64,000 bases of DNA from an uncultured Verrucomicrobiota bacterium (GCA_944389455.1 CALXMK010000003.1:1-64000), one strand, 5' to 3'. Positions 1 to 8,854 are shown, counted from the stretch's first letter. Made by a program: numbers and translations. Notes: generated by a model not told the origin, from the letters alone.

Positions 1-2
1 AG

Positions 3-713
3 GGTGACTTCACCTTTACAGCACGCATTGTGGAGTTCCCGTCTTCAGCCAATAATTGGTCTAAGGCCGGTATTATGCTTCGAGAAGGAACAGCAGATGG
101 AGGTTTTGCGACGGATTCGAGATATATTGCGACACAGACGCAGAGATCCACAGACACAGATGCTTCAGGAGATAATACCAAATATGTTGGATTCTGGAGA
201 GATTTTGTAGGTAGACAGGTGACAGATGATTACAGATCAAATTTGGATACAGATGCACTTGTCTTCCCACATTGGCAGAGATTGACTCGTGAAGGGAATT
301 CGGTCCGAGGCTATATCAGCTTGGACGGAGTGACCTGGACGGAATATATGTCAGTTTATGCGGGAGAATGGGAAGAAGGAGAGCTGGGCAGCACATTGCC
401 GCTTTATGTTGGATTGTGGTCAACTTCACATTCTACTCTCAGTACGGATAGCTGTGCTGTCTTCGATAATGTATCGTTTGTAAGCGGAGGAGAACCGCCG
501 GCACCAGAAGGCCCGGTATTAGCTTACGCAATCGAAGGAGAAGAATTGGTACTTCGTTGGGCGGTAAGTTCCGGAGCCGTGCTGGAAGTCTCATCGGAAG
601 CCGACGGACAATGGGTTCTGGCCGGAGATCCGGCAGAGATCGAGGATGGAACCTATATCTATCGATTGCCGTTGACCGAAGCGGCGGCCTTCTATCGTTT
701 GATTGTCGAATAA
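3..713 (+). CDS. C-terminal part of a secreted carbohydrate-related protein (5' end outside window)
   Basis: The reading frame is open from the first bases of the window to a TAA at 711-713, so only the last ~236 residues are seen. The first ~150 residues resemble the concanavalin-like/DUF1349-type beta-sandwich found at the end of large secreted Verrucomicrobiota and Planctomycetota proteins (motif WSKAGIMLRE, then repeated aromatic strands such as GYISLDGVTWTEY). The last ~75 residues form a second small module ending in FYRLIVE, much like the FFRIVVK end of the repeat protein at 13121-14515. Such FYR-type ends are common on exported proteins of this phylum. The catalytic part, if any, lies upstream and is not visible, so no substrate can be given. 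A strong terminator follows at 776-816. Confidence 0.7.
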   Translation, partial: GDFTFTARIVEFPSSANNWSKAGIMLREGTADGGFATDSRYIATQTQRSTDTDASGDNTKYVGFWRDFVGRQVTDDYRSNLDTDALVFPHWQRLTREGNSVRGYISLDGVTWTEYMSVYAGEWEEGELGSTLPLYVGLWSTSHSTLSTDSCAVFDNVSFVSGGEPPAPEGPVLAYAIEGEELVLRWAVSSGAVLEVSSEADGQWVLAGDPAEIEDGTYIYRLPLTEAAAFYRLIVE

Positions 714-775
714 TCGACCAGATAGAGTAAAACACGACAGAGGCTTGAGATAGAGAGCGCTCTGTTAAGATTCAG

Positions 776-816
776 GCGGTCTGCCAATCTGTAAGAGGAT
801 GGCAGACCGCTTTTTT
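776..816 (+). terminator. Rho-independent terminator after the first gene
   Basis: A perfect 10-bp stem (GCGGTCTGCC / GGCAGACCGC) with a 15-nt loop is followed directly by six T. Confidence 0.9.
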
Positions 817-839
817 CGTAGTGAAAGGAATTAAAAAAG

Positions 840-878
840 ATAAGATCAACCTGAAAATTTATTCCAGATTGATCTTAT
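840..878 (-). terminator. Terminator of the GH16 gene
   Basis: The arms ATAAGATCAA (840-849) and TTGATCTTAT (869-878) form a 10-bp stem. On the minus strand the stem is followed by CTTTTTTAA. It sits 40 bp past the GH16 stop codon and faces the plus-strand terminator at 776-816, so the two genes converge. Confidence 0.75.
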
Positions 879-917
879 TTGGGTGTAATTGGCTAAATTA
901 CTTTGGAGAGTGGCCTA

Positions 918-1751
918 TTATTTAAGCTGTTCAGCGGTTTTTTCTTGATAAACTCGAACGTAATCAATTTCCATACGCTGAGGAAGACATTCAGGATCGA
1001 TTCCTTTAGATCCCCCCCAGGTGCCCCCCCAGGCAATATTCATGATAAGATAGAATTTGTCGCAGAAGGGCCAAAACTCGATGGTATCTTCTTTTTTGGA
1101 ATAGGAGTGAATTTTTTTGTCATCAACAAAAAAATCTAAACGATCTGGGTACCATTCCAAAGCGTATAGATGGAAATCGCTTTGAGGGGTGTTAAGTGTA
1201 ATACTGTTGGATTGCCCCGCCGTTTTCTTGCGGACCAGCGTATCATAGGTATGTACAGTGGAATGAACCCTCAGTGGATCAAAACCGACTAGTTCCATGA
1301 TGTCGATTTCGCCACCTTTAGGCCAATCATATTTTTTATTTTCGGGAAGCATCCAGAGTGCAGGCCAAATACCTTTTCCACCAGGAAGTTTGGCACGGAT
1401 TTCGATTCTTCCGTAAAGCCAAGCACCTTTACCACGACTGATGACACTGGCAGAGGTATAGTCGAAGTCTTTATATTGCTCCTTATGTGTTTCAATAATG
1501 AGCTTACCTTCTTCTACTCGAGCATTTTTTAAACGACTTTCAGTGTAGTATTGGAGCTCATTGTTGCGGATATATCCTACTTCATAGCTCCATTTATTGG
1601 TATCAGGAAGGCCAGTGTAATCAAATTCATCTGACCAAACCAGTTTCCATTTAGAATCCAGTTCTCCTTCTTTAGATGGAGTTTGAGTATCTGATGCTAA
1701 ACATGCACTGATACAGGCCATTGAGAATAAAGTATATAGAAATTTCTTCAT
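918..1751 (-). CDS. Secreted GH16 beta-glucanase (laminarinase/lichenase-like), probable lipoprotein
   Basis: This 277-residue protein is an endo-acting beta-glucan hydrolase of family GH16. The catalytic signature EIDIME (ExDxxE: nucleophile, assisting Asp, acid/base) occurs in GGEIDIMELVG near the middle. The GH16 strands KWSYEVGYIRNNELQYYT and IWPALWMLP precede it and the DFHLYALEW strand follows. The start is placed at the ATG at 1751 because it gives a clean signal peptide (MKKFLYTLFSMACISACLA); the frame extends 33 codons further upstream without such a feature. ISAC matches a lipobox, so surface anchoring as a lipoprotein is likely. The substrate is probably a beta-1,3 or mixed-linkage glucan, but agar- and carrageenan-type GH16 enzymes share the same motif. 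The gene is divergent from the small envelope pair at 1881. Confidence 0.9.
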   Translation of the reverse strand: MKKFLYTLFSMACISACLASDTQTPSKEGELDSKWKLVWSDEFDYTGLPDTNKWSYEVGYIRNNELQYYTESRLKNARVEEGKLIIETHKEQYKDFDYTSASVISRGKGAWLYGRIEIRAKLPGGKGIWPALWMLPENKKYDWPKGGEIDIMELVGFDPLRVHSTVHTYDTLVRKKTAGQSNSITLNTPQSDFHLYALEWYPDRLDFFVDDKKIHSYSKKEDTIEFWPFCDKFYLIMNIAWGGTWGGSKGIDPECLPQRMEIDYVRVYQEKTAEQLK

Positions 1752-1880
1752 ACAAGAATAAATTATATTGTTTTTAACAGATGATGGACAGAAAATAAAA
1801 AGAGAGAGTTTTATAGAAATGCTATTTTTGCCATGAATGGATAGAGGCAAGAGAGAGACAGAAGCAATGTATACACATGT

Positions 1881-2219
1881 ATGTCATTATCTATTGCTAT
1901 TGTAACTTTTTTGACAGCATTAGTTCCCCTGGTATTTTGGTTAATCAAGAGATTTTGGGGCGTTTCTTCCAAGGAGGAGAAGGATGCTGAACTGGAGAAG
2001 AGCGTGCAAGATTTTCTGGAAGAGATGGAAATGCTTCGTCGTTCTGGGAATGATGCCGGGGCAGATGCTTTGCTGCGGCGGCTGCGTCTCAATGGACTCT
2101 CCACTGCCGATTCCTGGGCGAACGGAAGGGAATGCTCTGATAACTACCTTACCAGAGGGAACTCTGATACAGCTGCCGAATGCCGAGCATCAAGCTCAGA
2201 CTCAGGCGCTTTTCGTTAA
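1881..2219 (+). CDS. Small membrane protein with N-terminal anchor and helical tail (i-spanin-like layout)
   Basis: A 112-residue product. Residues ~3-25 form one strongly hydrophobic segment followed by KRFWG, predicting an N-in/C-out anchor. Residues ~30-70 are charged, heptad-like helix (KEEKDAELEKSVQDFLEEM). The last ~40 residues are low-complexity and polar, where the frame overlaps the next gene. The next gene starts inside it at 1984 in another frame. An anchored coiled-coil protein with an embedded lipoprotein gene is the plan of phage Rz/Rz1 spanins. No other phage gene is nearby, and no database match was possible. The start ATG at 1881 has no clear Shine-Dalgarno sequence. Confidence 0.55.
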   Translation: MSLSIAIVTFLTALVPLVFWLIKRFWGVSSKEEKDAELEKSVQDFLEEMEMLRRSGNDAGADALLRRLRLNGLSTADSWANGRECSDNYLTRGNSDTAAECRASSSDSGAFR

Positions 2220-2385
2220 TGAAATGAATTTGCTCTCCACGGAAAAGGATTCTTCATTAAGGTTGAAGGTTCCTCTTAAACTTTGCACGGAGTCTTATAT
2301 ATTGGAGCGAGACGCAGCAGAGTCCAAAGTACTTTTGGAATTGCTTAAGGTTCGTCAGAATGAAGATGAGAGAATTCTGAAGTAA
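1984..2385 (+). CDS. Small probable lipoprotein encoded in an overlapping frame (o-spanin-like layout)
   Basis: A 133-residue product. The ATG at 1984 is preceded by AAGGAGGAGAAGG (GGAGG at 1973-1977), the best Shine-Dalgarno sequence in this part of the window, and lies inside the preceding gene in the +1 frame (236 bp overlap). A basic n-region with several W/K/R residues leads into a hydrophobic stretch ending MLCCGGC, a plausible though non-ideal lipobox. The mature part is proline-rich at first (SPLPIPGR), then has TLPEGTLIQLP and a charged C-terminal helix. Role unknown. With its partner it could form an envelope-spanning pair. A hairpin follows at 2397-2432. Confidence 0.6.
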   Translation: MLNWRRACKIFWKRWKCFVVLGMMPGQMLCCGGCVSMDSPLPIPGRTEGNALITTLPEGTLIQLPNAEHQAQTQALFVNEMNLLSTEKDSSLRLKVPLKLCTESYILERDAAESKVLLELLKVRQNEDERILK

Positions 2386-2396
2386 AAAATATATGG

Positions 2397-2436
2397 AAAT
2401 TCCCCTGAGATTATAATTCTTTTGGGGAATTTTGGT
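2397..2436 (+). terminator. Probable terminator after the overlapping pair
   Basis: The arms AAATTCCCC (2397-2405) and GGGGAATTT (2424-2432) form a perfect 9-bp stem. The downstream tract TGGTTTCT is only moderately T-rich. Confidence 0.5.
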
Positions 2437-2519
2437 TTCTATTCTGTTTGTTTTTTGAACAGAATAGAATAAATGATTTAGGTTGAAAAGCTAAGGTTGA
2501 AATATTAGACTGAATTCGT

Positions 2520-3362
2520 ATGAATAGGTGTTGGAAGTCTGTTTTGAAAGCTCCTGCAATCATAATGATATTGGGATTGTTAATGGGGTTAATTGCCGTG
2601 GACTCATGGGCACAGGCTCGGAGAGCTAAAATACCGTATGAGTATCCTAAATTTGATGGAACCAATTGGGTGGAACTTTTTGATGGGAAAACTCTAACCG
2701 GTTGGATTCCTCTGGAAATGGGAGGCGGAGGACCGGTGGAGGTAGTGGAAGAGTTTGTTCCTTCGAATTCCCCTGAAATGGAGCCCTCGAATGTGATTAT
2801 GCTCAATCGAGGGGATATGATGACAGGTATCTCCTGGACGAATGGTCCTGCTCGGATGAATTATGAAATTGAGTGGGAAGCGATGAGAGTAGACGGAAAT
2901 GATTTTTTTGCTGCAATGAGTTTTCCAGTTCAGGATAGTTATGTAACGTTTATTCCCGCAGGTTGGGGTGGAAGTGTTGTAGGTATTTCCAGTATCAATG
3001 GACATGATGCGTCTGAGAATGAAACTTCGCGTTATCACCCTCTTGAAACACAAAAATGGCATCAATTCAAAGTCCGTGTCACGGAAAAAAAGGTTGAGGC
3101 GTGGATTAATGGGGAGAAGGTAGTTAATCTCAATACGGTAGGAAAAACATTGGGATTGAGAAGTGGTTCTCCCTCGGAGATTAAGCGTTATGGAATAGTT
3201 TGTACGGCCTATTGTTCAACCGGAGCAATTAAGAAAATCAGAATGAGGAAGATCGATCCGCAGGAAGTAATTCAGGAAGAAGCCGTTGCTCAAGCGAATA
3301 GAGAAGCTAAAAAAGCGGCTCATGTTGCGGAAAAAGAGGAAAAAACTCCTTCCAAAGAATAA
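2520..3362 (+). CDS. Secreted DUF1080 (3-keto-disaccharide hydrolase-like) protein
   Basis: A 280-residue product with a signal peptide (hydrophobic residues ~13-30, cut near SWAQA). The DUF1080/laminin-G-like fold is marked by WVELFDGKTLTGW at the start of the domain. A central strand block follows (FFAAMSFPVQDSYVTFI) and then WHQFKVRVTEKKVEAWING. The family is abundant in Verrucomicrobiota and Planctomycetota; some members hydrolyse 3-keto-glycosides and others only bind sugar. The C-terminal ~30 residues (EAVAQANREAKKAAHVAEKEEK) are a charged Ala/Lys/Glu helix, typical of a linker or tail. There is no strong Shine-Dalgarno sequence before the ATG at 2520. Confidence 0.8.
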   Translation: MNRCWKSVLKAPAIIMILGLLMGLIAVDSWAQARRAKIPYEYPKFDGTNWVELFDGKTLTGWIPLEMGGGGPVEVVEEFVPSNSPEMEPSNVIMLNRGDMMTGISWTNGPARMNYEIEWEAMRVDGNDFFAAMSFPVQDSYVTFIPAGWGGSVVGISSINGHDASENETSRYHPLETQKWHQFKVRVTEKKVEAWINGEKVVNLNTVGKTLGLRSGSPSEIKRYGIVCTAYCSTGAIKKIRMRKIDPQEVIQEEAVAQANREAKKAAHVAEKEEKTPSKE

Positions 3363-3431
3363 AAGGATTTCAATATAGAAATAGTGCAGGGTGGAAACCA
3401 TAATGGATTTTCGCTCTGCATTTTGTTTAGT

Positions 3432-4475
3432 ATGGGTGAGAAAGAGAATATACAGCCGAAGAAAGGGTCGATATTTTTTGGCAGTGTTCATCCGGTAAAG
3501 CTTTTGTTAGCTCCTATGCAAGATGTAACAGATTTAGCTTTCTGGCGTCTGCTAGAGCGTTATGGAGGGGCAGATGCCTATGTGACGGAGTATATACGTG
3601 TTTATCCTGGCTCACGGATAGATCGTGATATTGAGCGTGATATATTGGAGAACAATACAGGTAAACCTGTTATAGCACAGATTGCCGGAGAGGATCCGAT
3701 GAATCTGGAAAGAATTGTTAGAGAATTACAGCTACTTCCCGTAGCCGGAATAGATCTTAATTTAGGTTGTCCCGCCAAGGTGGTTTGCCGCAAAAGAGTC
3801 GGAGGCGCACTTTTAAAAGATTTGCTGCGTGTAGAGCTTATATTGAGAACCTTGCGTGAGGCTGTAATCGTACCGTTGAGTGTGAAATGCCGTCCGGGGT
3901 ATGAGAACGCGGAAAGTTTTGATGAATTGTTGAAATTATTCTCAGATTATAAAGTGGATTGGGTAACGGTGCATGGAAGAACAGTCCGTCAGGGATATGC
4001 CGGGAAGGCGGATTGGAATTGGGTATATCGGGCGGCGGAACGTTTGGATTGTCCGGTTTGTGGAAATGGGGATTTAAGTGATCCTCAAGAGTGTGTTCGA
4101 TTGCTGAGAGAGGAAAAGTGCGGAGGATTAATGATTGGGCGAGGGGCGGTGAGAAATCCATGGATTTTTCAACAGATAAGAGAGGCTCTCCGAGGAGAGC
4201 AGATCAATTATCCTACCGGACGTCAAATGTTAGAGTATCTCTTTGAGCTGGAAGAGATGACTGCTCAGGTTGAGAAGAGCCGAGGTGAATTAGCGCATGT
4301 GGAGAGAATTAAAAAATTCCTGAATTTTATCGGCTTAGGAATTGGAAATGAGTTTCTTTACCAGGTTCGCCGGGTGCGAACACGCTTAGAGATGGAGTCT
4401 GTCTGGAAAAATTGGCTTGATCATACTGAAGAACTGAAGCTGATTCCAATTGAACAAAATCAGGGGAAAAATTAA
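3432..4475 (+). CDS. dus: tRNA-dihydrouridine synthase (Dus family)
   Basis: A flavoenzyme that reduces uridine to dihydrouridine in the tRNA D-loop. LLLAPMQDVTDLAFWRLL is the Dus N-terminal FMN-binding motif, DLNLGCPAKVVCRKRVGGAL is the family signature around the active-site loop, and VDWVTVHGRTVRQGY and GLMIGRGAVRNPWIFQQI are the later FMN/phosphate motifs. The length (~347 residues) is normal. The frame is open from a GTG at 3384, but the 16 extra residues look non-native, so the ATG at 3432 is preferred; neither has a Shine-Dalgarno sequence. Which tRNA positions it modifies (DusA, B or C type) is not clear. pyrE follows after 69 bp from its own promoter. Confidence 0.88.
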   Translation: MGEKENIQPKKGSIFFGSVHPVKLLLAPMQDVTDLAFWRLLERYGGADAYVTEYIRVYPGSRIDRDIERDILENNTGKPVIAQIAGEDPMNLERIVRELQLLPVAGIDLNLGCPAKVVCRKRVGGALLKDLLRVELILRTLREAVIVPLSVKCRPGYENAESFDELLKLFSDYKVDWVTVHGRTVRQGYAGKADWNWVYRAAERLDCPVCGNGDLSDPQECVRLLREEKCGGLMIGRGAVRNPWIFQQIREALRGEQINYPTGRQMLEYLFELEEMTAQVEKSRGELAHVERIKKFLNFIGLGIGNEFLYQVRRVRTRLEMESVWKNWLDHTEELKLIPIEQNQGKN

Positions 4476-4510
4476 GGAACTGATTCGGAATAAAATAGGG
4501 CTGATTTTGT

Positions 4511-4538
4511 TTGTCATCTTCTATAAGATTGGCATAAT
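4511..4538 (+). promoter_or_regulatory. Sigma70-type promoter of pyrE (near-leaderless)
   Basis: TTGTCA (4511-4516), a 16-bp spacer, then CATAAT (4533-4538). The -10 box ends only 6 bp before the pyrE ATG at 4545, so transcription would begin at or next to the start codon. Confidence 0.6.
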
Positions 4539-4544
4539 CAGAGT

Positions 4545-5111
4545 ATGACGACGCAAGAAACGTTAGAGATTTTTCGTCAGACCCGTGCTTTATTGGAGGG
4601 ACACTTTATTTTGCGCAGTGGTTTGCATAGCCGCCAATATTTTCAGTGCGCGCAGGCTTTGCAGGAAATGCCTATTGTAGAGAAACTGGGAGCGGCACTG
4701 GCGGATAAATTTCGTCATTTACCGATTCGGACAGTAATTGCTCCCGCTATGGGGGGATTGGTATTAGGACAGGAAGTAGCACGTCAGTTAGGATGCCGTT
4801 TTATTTTTGCGGAGAAAGAGGATGGAAAACTGGTTTTAAGGAGAGGATTTACCATTGCTCCTGGAGAAAAGGTTTTAGTTGTAGAAGATGTTATTACCCG
4901 CGGGGGCAGGGTGGAGGAGACTTTGAAAATTGTCCGAGATTTGCAGGGAGATATTCAGGGAATAGCTATTCTCGTAGATCGCTCAGGAGGGAAGTTTAAG
5001 CCGGAATATCCACTTTTCAGCCTTTTGCAAATGAATGTAGAAACTTTTGAGTCGGATCAATTGCCTGAAGATTTGAAAGTGATTCCTGCAGTACATCCGG
5101 GAAGCCGTTGA
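4545..5111 (+). CDS. pyrE: Orotate phosphoribosyltransferase
   Basis: Makes orotidine 5'-phosphate from orotate and PRPP in de novo pyrimidine synthesis. The PRPP-binding motif VLVVEDVITRGGR lies near residue 110. The family's flexible-loop region EKEDGKLVLRRGF precedes it, and the N-terminal GHFILRSGLHSRQYFQ is the typical OPRTase start. At 188 residues it has the normal size. The next gene begins 6 bp after its stop, so the two are likely co-transcribed. Confidence 0.93.
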   Translation: MTTQETLEIFRQTRALLEGHFILRSGLHSRQYFQCAQALQEMPIVEKLGAALADKFRHLPIRTVIAPAMGGLVLGQEVARQLGCRFIFAEKEDGKLVLRRGFTIAPGEKVLVVEDVITRGGRVEETLKIVRDLQGDIQGIAILVDRSGGKFKPEYPLFSLLQMNVETFESDQLPEDLKVIPAVHPGSR

Positions 5112-5117
5112 TCGAAG

Positions 5118-5816
5118 ATGATGAGTATTGAGTCGAATATAGCTTCTATCCGGGATAGGATGGGATTGGCTTGTGAGCGTTCTGGCAGAGAACTCTCTGA
5201 GGTGAGGCTGATGGCCGTGAGTAAGTTTCATCCCTGGCAAGCAGTTCAAGAGGCAGCGGAGGCGGGAGTAGAGCTTTTTGGTGAGAATAGAGTTCAAGAG
5301 GCCAAGCTTAAGATTCCGCAGTGTCCTTCGGGATTGCATTGGCATTTAATCGGACATTTGCAGTCTAATAAATGTCGGGATGCGGTTCATTATTTTGAGA
5401 TGATTCAAAGCGTTGATTCTCTGTCATTAGCAGAAGAAATCAATACTACAGCTAAAAAGCATTCACGAATGATGCCTATTCTCTTGGAAGTTAATATTGC
5501 CGGAGAAAGGACAAAGTTTGGATATACTCCGGAAACGGTTTTAGCCGATTTAGAGAAATTAAATGCCCTGAGTTCTTTGGAAATACATGGTTTAATGGCT
5601 ATTCCGCCTTGGACCCCAGATCCGGAGAAAGTAAGGCCGCTTTTCCGTAAACTGGCTGATTTAAAAAAGCGGTGTGAGGAATTGCTGGAAGCTCCGCTGC
5701 CTGTCTTGAGTATGGGAATGAGCGGAGATTTTGAGGTCGCTATAGAGGAAGGCGCCACCTTAATCAGGATTGGAACAGCGATTTTTGGAGAACGCGCTAA
5801 ATTTAATCAGGCTTAG
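5118..5816 (+). CDS. YggS/PLPBP-family pyridoxal-phosphate homeostasis protein
   Basis: A 232-residue PLP-binding protein with an alanine-racemase-type TIM barrel but no known catalysis. The family buffers PLP and affects amino-acid balance. The PLP lysine is in LMAVSKFHP, FGENRVQE is the conserved second strand, and HWHLIGHLQSNK and VLSMGMSGDFEVAIEEGAT...RIGTAIFG are diagnostic. Two ATGs (5118 and 5121) are possible starts. It follows pyrE closely. Confidence 0.92.
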   Translation: MMSIESNIASIRDRMGLACERSGRELSEVRLMAVSKFHPWQAVQEAAEAGVELFGENRVQEAKLKIPQCPSGLHWHLIGHLQSNKCRDAVHYFEMIQSVDSLSLAEEINTTAKKHSRMMPILLEVNIAGERTKFGYTPETVLADLEKLNALSSLEIHGLMAIPPWTPDPEKVRPLFRKLADLKKRCEELLEAPLPVLSMGMSGDFEVAIEEGATLIRIGTAIFGERAKFNQA

Positions 5817-5903
5817 AGAGAAGAAGTCTTGTCATCGTGATTCAGGAGAAAGGAGTAGACTTTTAATTTGTCTGTCTATGAGTTTCGATGAATTGAGGAT
5901 GTT

Positions 5904-7934
5904 ATGAAGAATATTTTTCTTTTTTTTAATTTATTACTGATTTGCGTTTCGGGTTGGACAGTTTTATCGAGTGAGGTATGTGCAGCTGAGATACATTCAA
6001 AACTGGGAGTTGGCAAGTGGGTTTTAGATTATGATGCCCAGGGTAAAGGGGTAGATATTTTTAAAGAGTCAAAGCTTATATACGATGATGTATATGCCGT
6101 TTATAAGCTGGAAGATAGAATGGTTTCTAGCCGTGATTATGCTCAGCGAGAAGTTGTTAAGTCAAAAATTAAAGATGACTTTGGACTGGGAGGACGTTAT
6201 GATATTATTTATACTGGAGATGATTTACCGACATTAGTTCACTCTTTCTATATTTATGAAGGGAAGGATTATGTGCTAAGTGAATTGACTGTAGAAGGAG
6301 AGCATGAAATAGCGTCTAATTATATGTCTCCGCTGAATGTGGATCGAATGCCGGAGGTGCTTGCTCCGGGCAAGAGCAATCGGGCTCTCTTTATTCCATT
6401 TGATAATGATTGTTGGATTAGGTATCAATCCCATCAGCTCACTTTTACGGAGTTAATTTCCTATGAGGTTACCGCAATATTCAATAACGATGATCGAAAA
6501 GGGATAGTTGTAGGCTCTATCGAGCATGATAATTGGAAAACAGGGATCTCAATGGGGAAATGGGACAGTAATAATATTGGAACGTTGAGATGCTATGGTG
6601 GGATTGCCGATAAAACGACTCGAGATTCTAAGCCTCACGGAGCCTTGAAAGGGAAAAAAATTAAGTCGCCTAAGATTCTGATGGGATTTTTTGATGATTG
6701 GCGAGATGGAATGGAATCTTATGCTCAGGCTAATGCTGTAATAGCTCCTCCCCGCGCTTGGGAGAAAGCAGTTCCTTTTGGCTGGAATAGCTGGGGCGCG
6801 TTGCAGTTTAATCTGACTTATAAGAAAGCGATTGAAGTTTCTGATTTCTATAAGGAAAATTTGCAGAAACGTCATTTTGTCAATTCGGATAATCTGGTCT
6901 ATATCGGTTTGGATTCCGGATGGAATAGCTTTTCCGAAGAGGAACTTAAGTCTTTTGTGGCTCATTGTAAAGCAAATGGACAAGCAGCAGGGGTTTATTG
7001 GACCCCTTTTACAGATTGGGGGAAAAATCCGGAGAATGAAATTAAAGATGCTCCGGGATATAAGTATAAAGATGTGTATCTCTATGCGAACGGTAAACCG
7101 CAGGAATTAGATGGAGCTTATGCAATAGATCCTACGCACCCGGTGGTGGAGACTATGATGAAGAAAACTGCCGAGTTATTTCATAGAGCAGGGTTTGAAT
7201 ATGTAAAAATGGATTTTATGACTCATGGGGCGATGGAGTCGGATAAATGGTATAAGCCAGAGATTCGGACTGGAATTCAGGCTTATAATTATGGAATGCG
7301 CTTGCTCGATCAATATTTTGGCGATATGTATATCAATCTTTCTATTTCTCCTATATTTCCCGCTCATTACGCACAGTCTAGGAGAATTGCCTGCGATGCT
7401 TGGAATAAAATAAAAGATACAGAATATACTCTCAATGCGCTTTCTTATGGATGGTGGTTGGATGAGGTGTATCAGTTTAATGATCCTGACCATATTGTAT
7501 TGAGAGATGCTTCTGAGGGGGAGAATAGGGCCAGAGTAACTTCCGGAGTTATTACGGGGGTATTCATAGCGGGTGATGATTTTAGTCTAGGAGGCTCTAA
7601 AGAGGTAAAGGATAAGGCTATGAAATACTTAACAAATCCTGAAATCAATGCCATAGCCAATGGTGAATCTTTTCGTCCTCTGGAGGGGAATGGAGAGAAA
7701 TCAGAGAATCAGTTTGTTCGTATTGATAAAGGAGGGTGTTCCTATTATGCCGTATTTAATTATACGGATAAGGAGCTGAAAATAAGTACTTCTTTTGAGC
7801 GTTTAGGGCTTGATTCGGAGAAAAAGTATAAATTAAAAGAGCTTTGGAGTGGGAAAGAGAGCTTTGCCAAGAATTATCTTGAAGTGATCCTTCCGGCTTG
7901 TGATGCGGCAATTTTTAAGATAGAAAGAGAGTAA
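5904..7934 (+). CDS. Secreted clan GH-D glycosidase (alpha-galactosidase-like, GH27/GH36-related)
   Basis: A 676-residue protein with a signal peptide (residues 1-27, ending CAAE). An N-terminal beta-sandwich (to ~residue 285) is followed by a TIM barrel starting at PFGWNSWGALQFNLTY, the usual GH-D barrel entry. The presumed nucleophile is the Asp in YVKMDFMTHGA and the acid/base the Asp in RIACDAWN, at the spacing expected for GH27/GH36. A short C-terminal beta domain ends in DAAIFKIE. The product is probably periplasmic or outer-membrane and releases terminal alpha-galactosyl (or related alpha-linked) sugars. The exact family and substrate cannot be assigned by eye. Confidence 0.8.
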   Translation: MKNIFLFFNLLLICVSGWTVLSSEVCAAEIHSKLGVGKWVLDYDAQGKGVDIFKESKLIYDDVYAVYKLEDRMVSSRDYAQREVVKSKIKDDFGLGGRYDIIYTGDDLPTLVHSFYIYEGKDYVLSELTVEGEHEIASNYMSPLNVDRMPEVLAPGKSNRALFIPFDNDCWIRYQSHQLTFTELISYEVTAIFNNDDRKGIVVGSIEHDNWKTGISMGKWDSNNIGTLRCYGGIADKTTRDSKPHGALKGKKIKSPKILMGFFDDWRDGMESYAQANAVIAPPRAWEKAVPFGWNSWGALQFNLTYKKAIEVSDFYKENLQKRHFVNSDNLVYIGLDSGWNSFSEEELKSFVAHCKANGQAAGVYWTPFTDWGKNPENEIKDAPGYKYKDVYLYANGKPQELDGAYAIDPTHPVVETMMKKTAELFHRAGFEYVKMDFMTHGAMESDKWYKPEIRTGIQAYNYGMRLLDQYFGDMYINLSISPIFPAHYAQSRRIACDAWNKIKDTEYTLNALSYGWWLDEVYQFNDPDHIVLRDASEGENRARVTSGVITGVFIAGDDFSLGGSKEVKDKAMKYLTNPEINAIANGESFRPLEGNGEKSENQFVRIDKGGCSYYAVFNYTDKELKISTSFERLGLDSEKKYKLKELWSGKESFAKNYLEVILPACDAAIFKIERE

Positions 7935-8542
7935 TCCCAAGGTAAAATTATATAAAATATTTCATTCAAGAGCCAGTGTTTATAAAAAGTGATTAAGTTG
8001 GGAAGGAAATATTATGTAAAAGAATTTTTATAGTTTATAAAAAATTCCCCAAAAATAGACGATATATAAAAAAGGGAATGATAATTTTATTGGAAAGCAG
8101 CTTCTGTTTTATTAATCAAAATAGAAGCTGATTTTTTTATTAAAAGGAAATTCTGAAAGATGTGTAGGAATGTGTTTTCTATGCACAGAATAGTATAAAA
8201 TGATATTTGTTATCCTAATTAAGAAGCTTGAAAGCTATATAATAAATTAAGATTAATTTAATTAAAAGCATATATAGAAAATATATTTAAGAAACTGTAA
8301 TGTTATAATTATTGATTTGATTTGTTTTTGCTCTATTATTTTTCAAATTAAAAAAAAAGAGCGATTTATTAACGCACTGATTACAAGCAAGATTATGATT
8401 TTTTGAGTTTTTTTTATAAGCACTTTGTTAAATCTGAAAAAACATCAAAATATCAGAGAATTAAATTTTTTCTTGTACTAAGGAAATAAAAAAGCTAAAA
8501 GAGAGGTGTTCTCGGTCTAACTGACGAATAACAATTTTGATT
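7935..8542. other. AT-rich intergenic region between the glycosidase and HU genes
   Basis: About 600 bp with no convincing coding frame. It holds one terminator-like hairpin (8098-8138) and long A/T runs. The HU promoter must lie near its right end, but I could not pick one clear pair of boxes. Confidence 0.5.
8098..8138 (+). terminator. Terminator-like hairpin
   Basis: CAGCTTCT (8098-8105) pairs with AGAAGCTG (8123-8130), extended inward by TTTT/AAAA-type pairs and followed by seven T. It lies 160 bp past the glycosidase stop. Confidence 0.7.
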
Positions 8543-8854
8543 ATGGCTAAAGAAGTTAAAAAGAAGATAGTAATGACTAAAGTTCAGTTTATTGCTCAAA
8601 TAGCAGAAAAACATAGTATTCCTAAGGTTAAAGTAGCTGAAATCCTTGATACCATTGCAGAGATAACCTATGAAAATGCAAAAAATGGCTTTACTTTACC
8701 AGGAATAGGAAAAGTTGTTGTTACTTCCAGAAGTGAGCGTATGTGTCGTAATCCGCAAACGGGAGAAAATATCAAAGTCCCTGCTAAAAGAGTCCTGAAA
8801 TTTAGATTTGCTAAAGCGGCAAAGGATAGAATTCTTTCAGAAAAGAAGAAGTAA
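8543..8854 (+). CDS. HU/IHF-family DNA-binding protein, paralogue 1
   Basis: A 103-residue histone-like protein. The beta-arm region GIGKVVVTSRSERMCRNPQTGE contains the RNPxTG motif that inserts into the DNA minor groove, followed by IKVPAKRVLKFRFAKAAKD, the C-terminal HU helix. The N-terminal extension MAKEVKKKIVMTKVQF is ~11 residues longer and more lysine-rich than that of the paralogue at 12111. The ATG at 8543 is used; a TTG two codons upstream is less likely. Confidence 0.9.
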   Translation: MAKEVKKKIVMTKVQFIAQIAEKHSIPKVKVAEILDTIAEITYENAKNGFTLPGIGKVVVTSRSERMCRNPQTGENIKVPAKRVLKFRFAKAAKDRILSEKKK

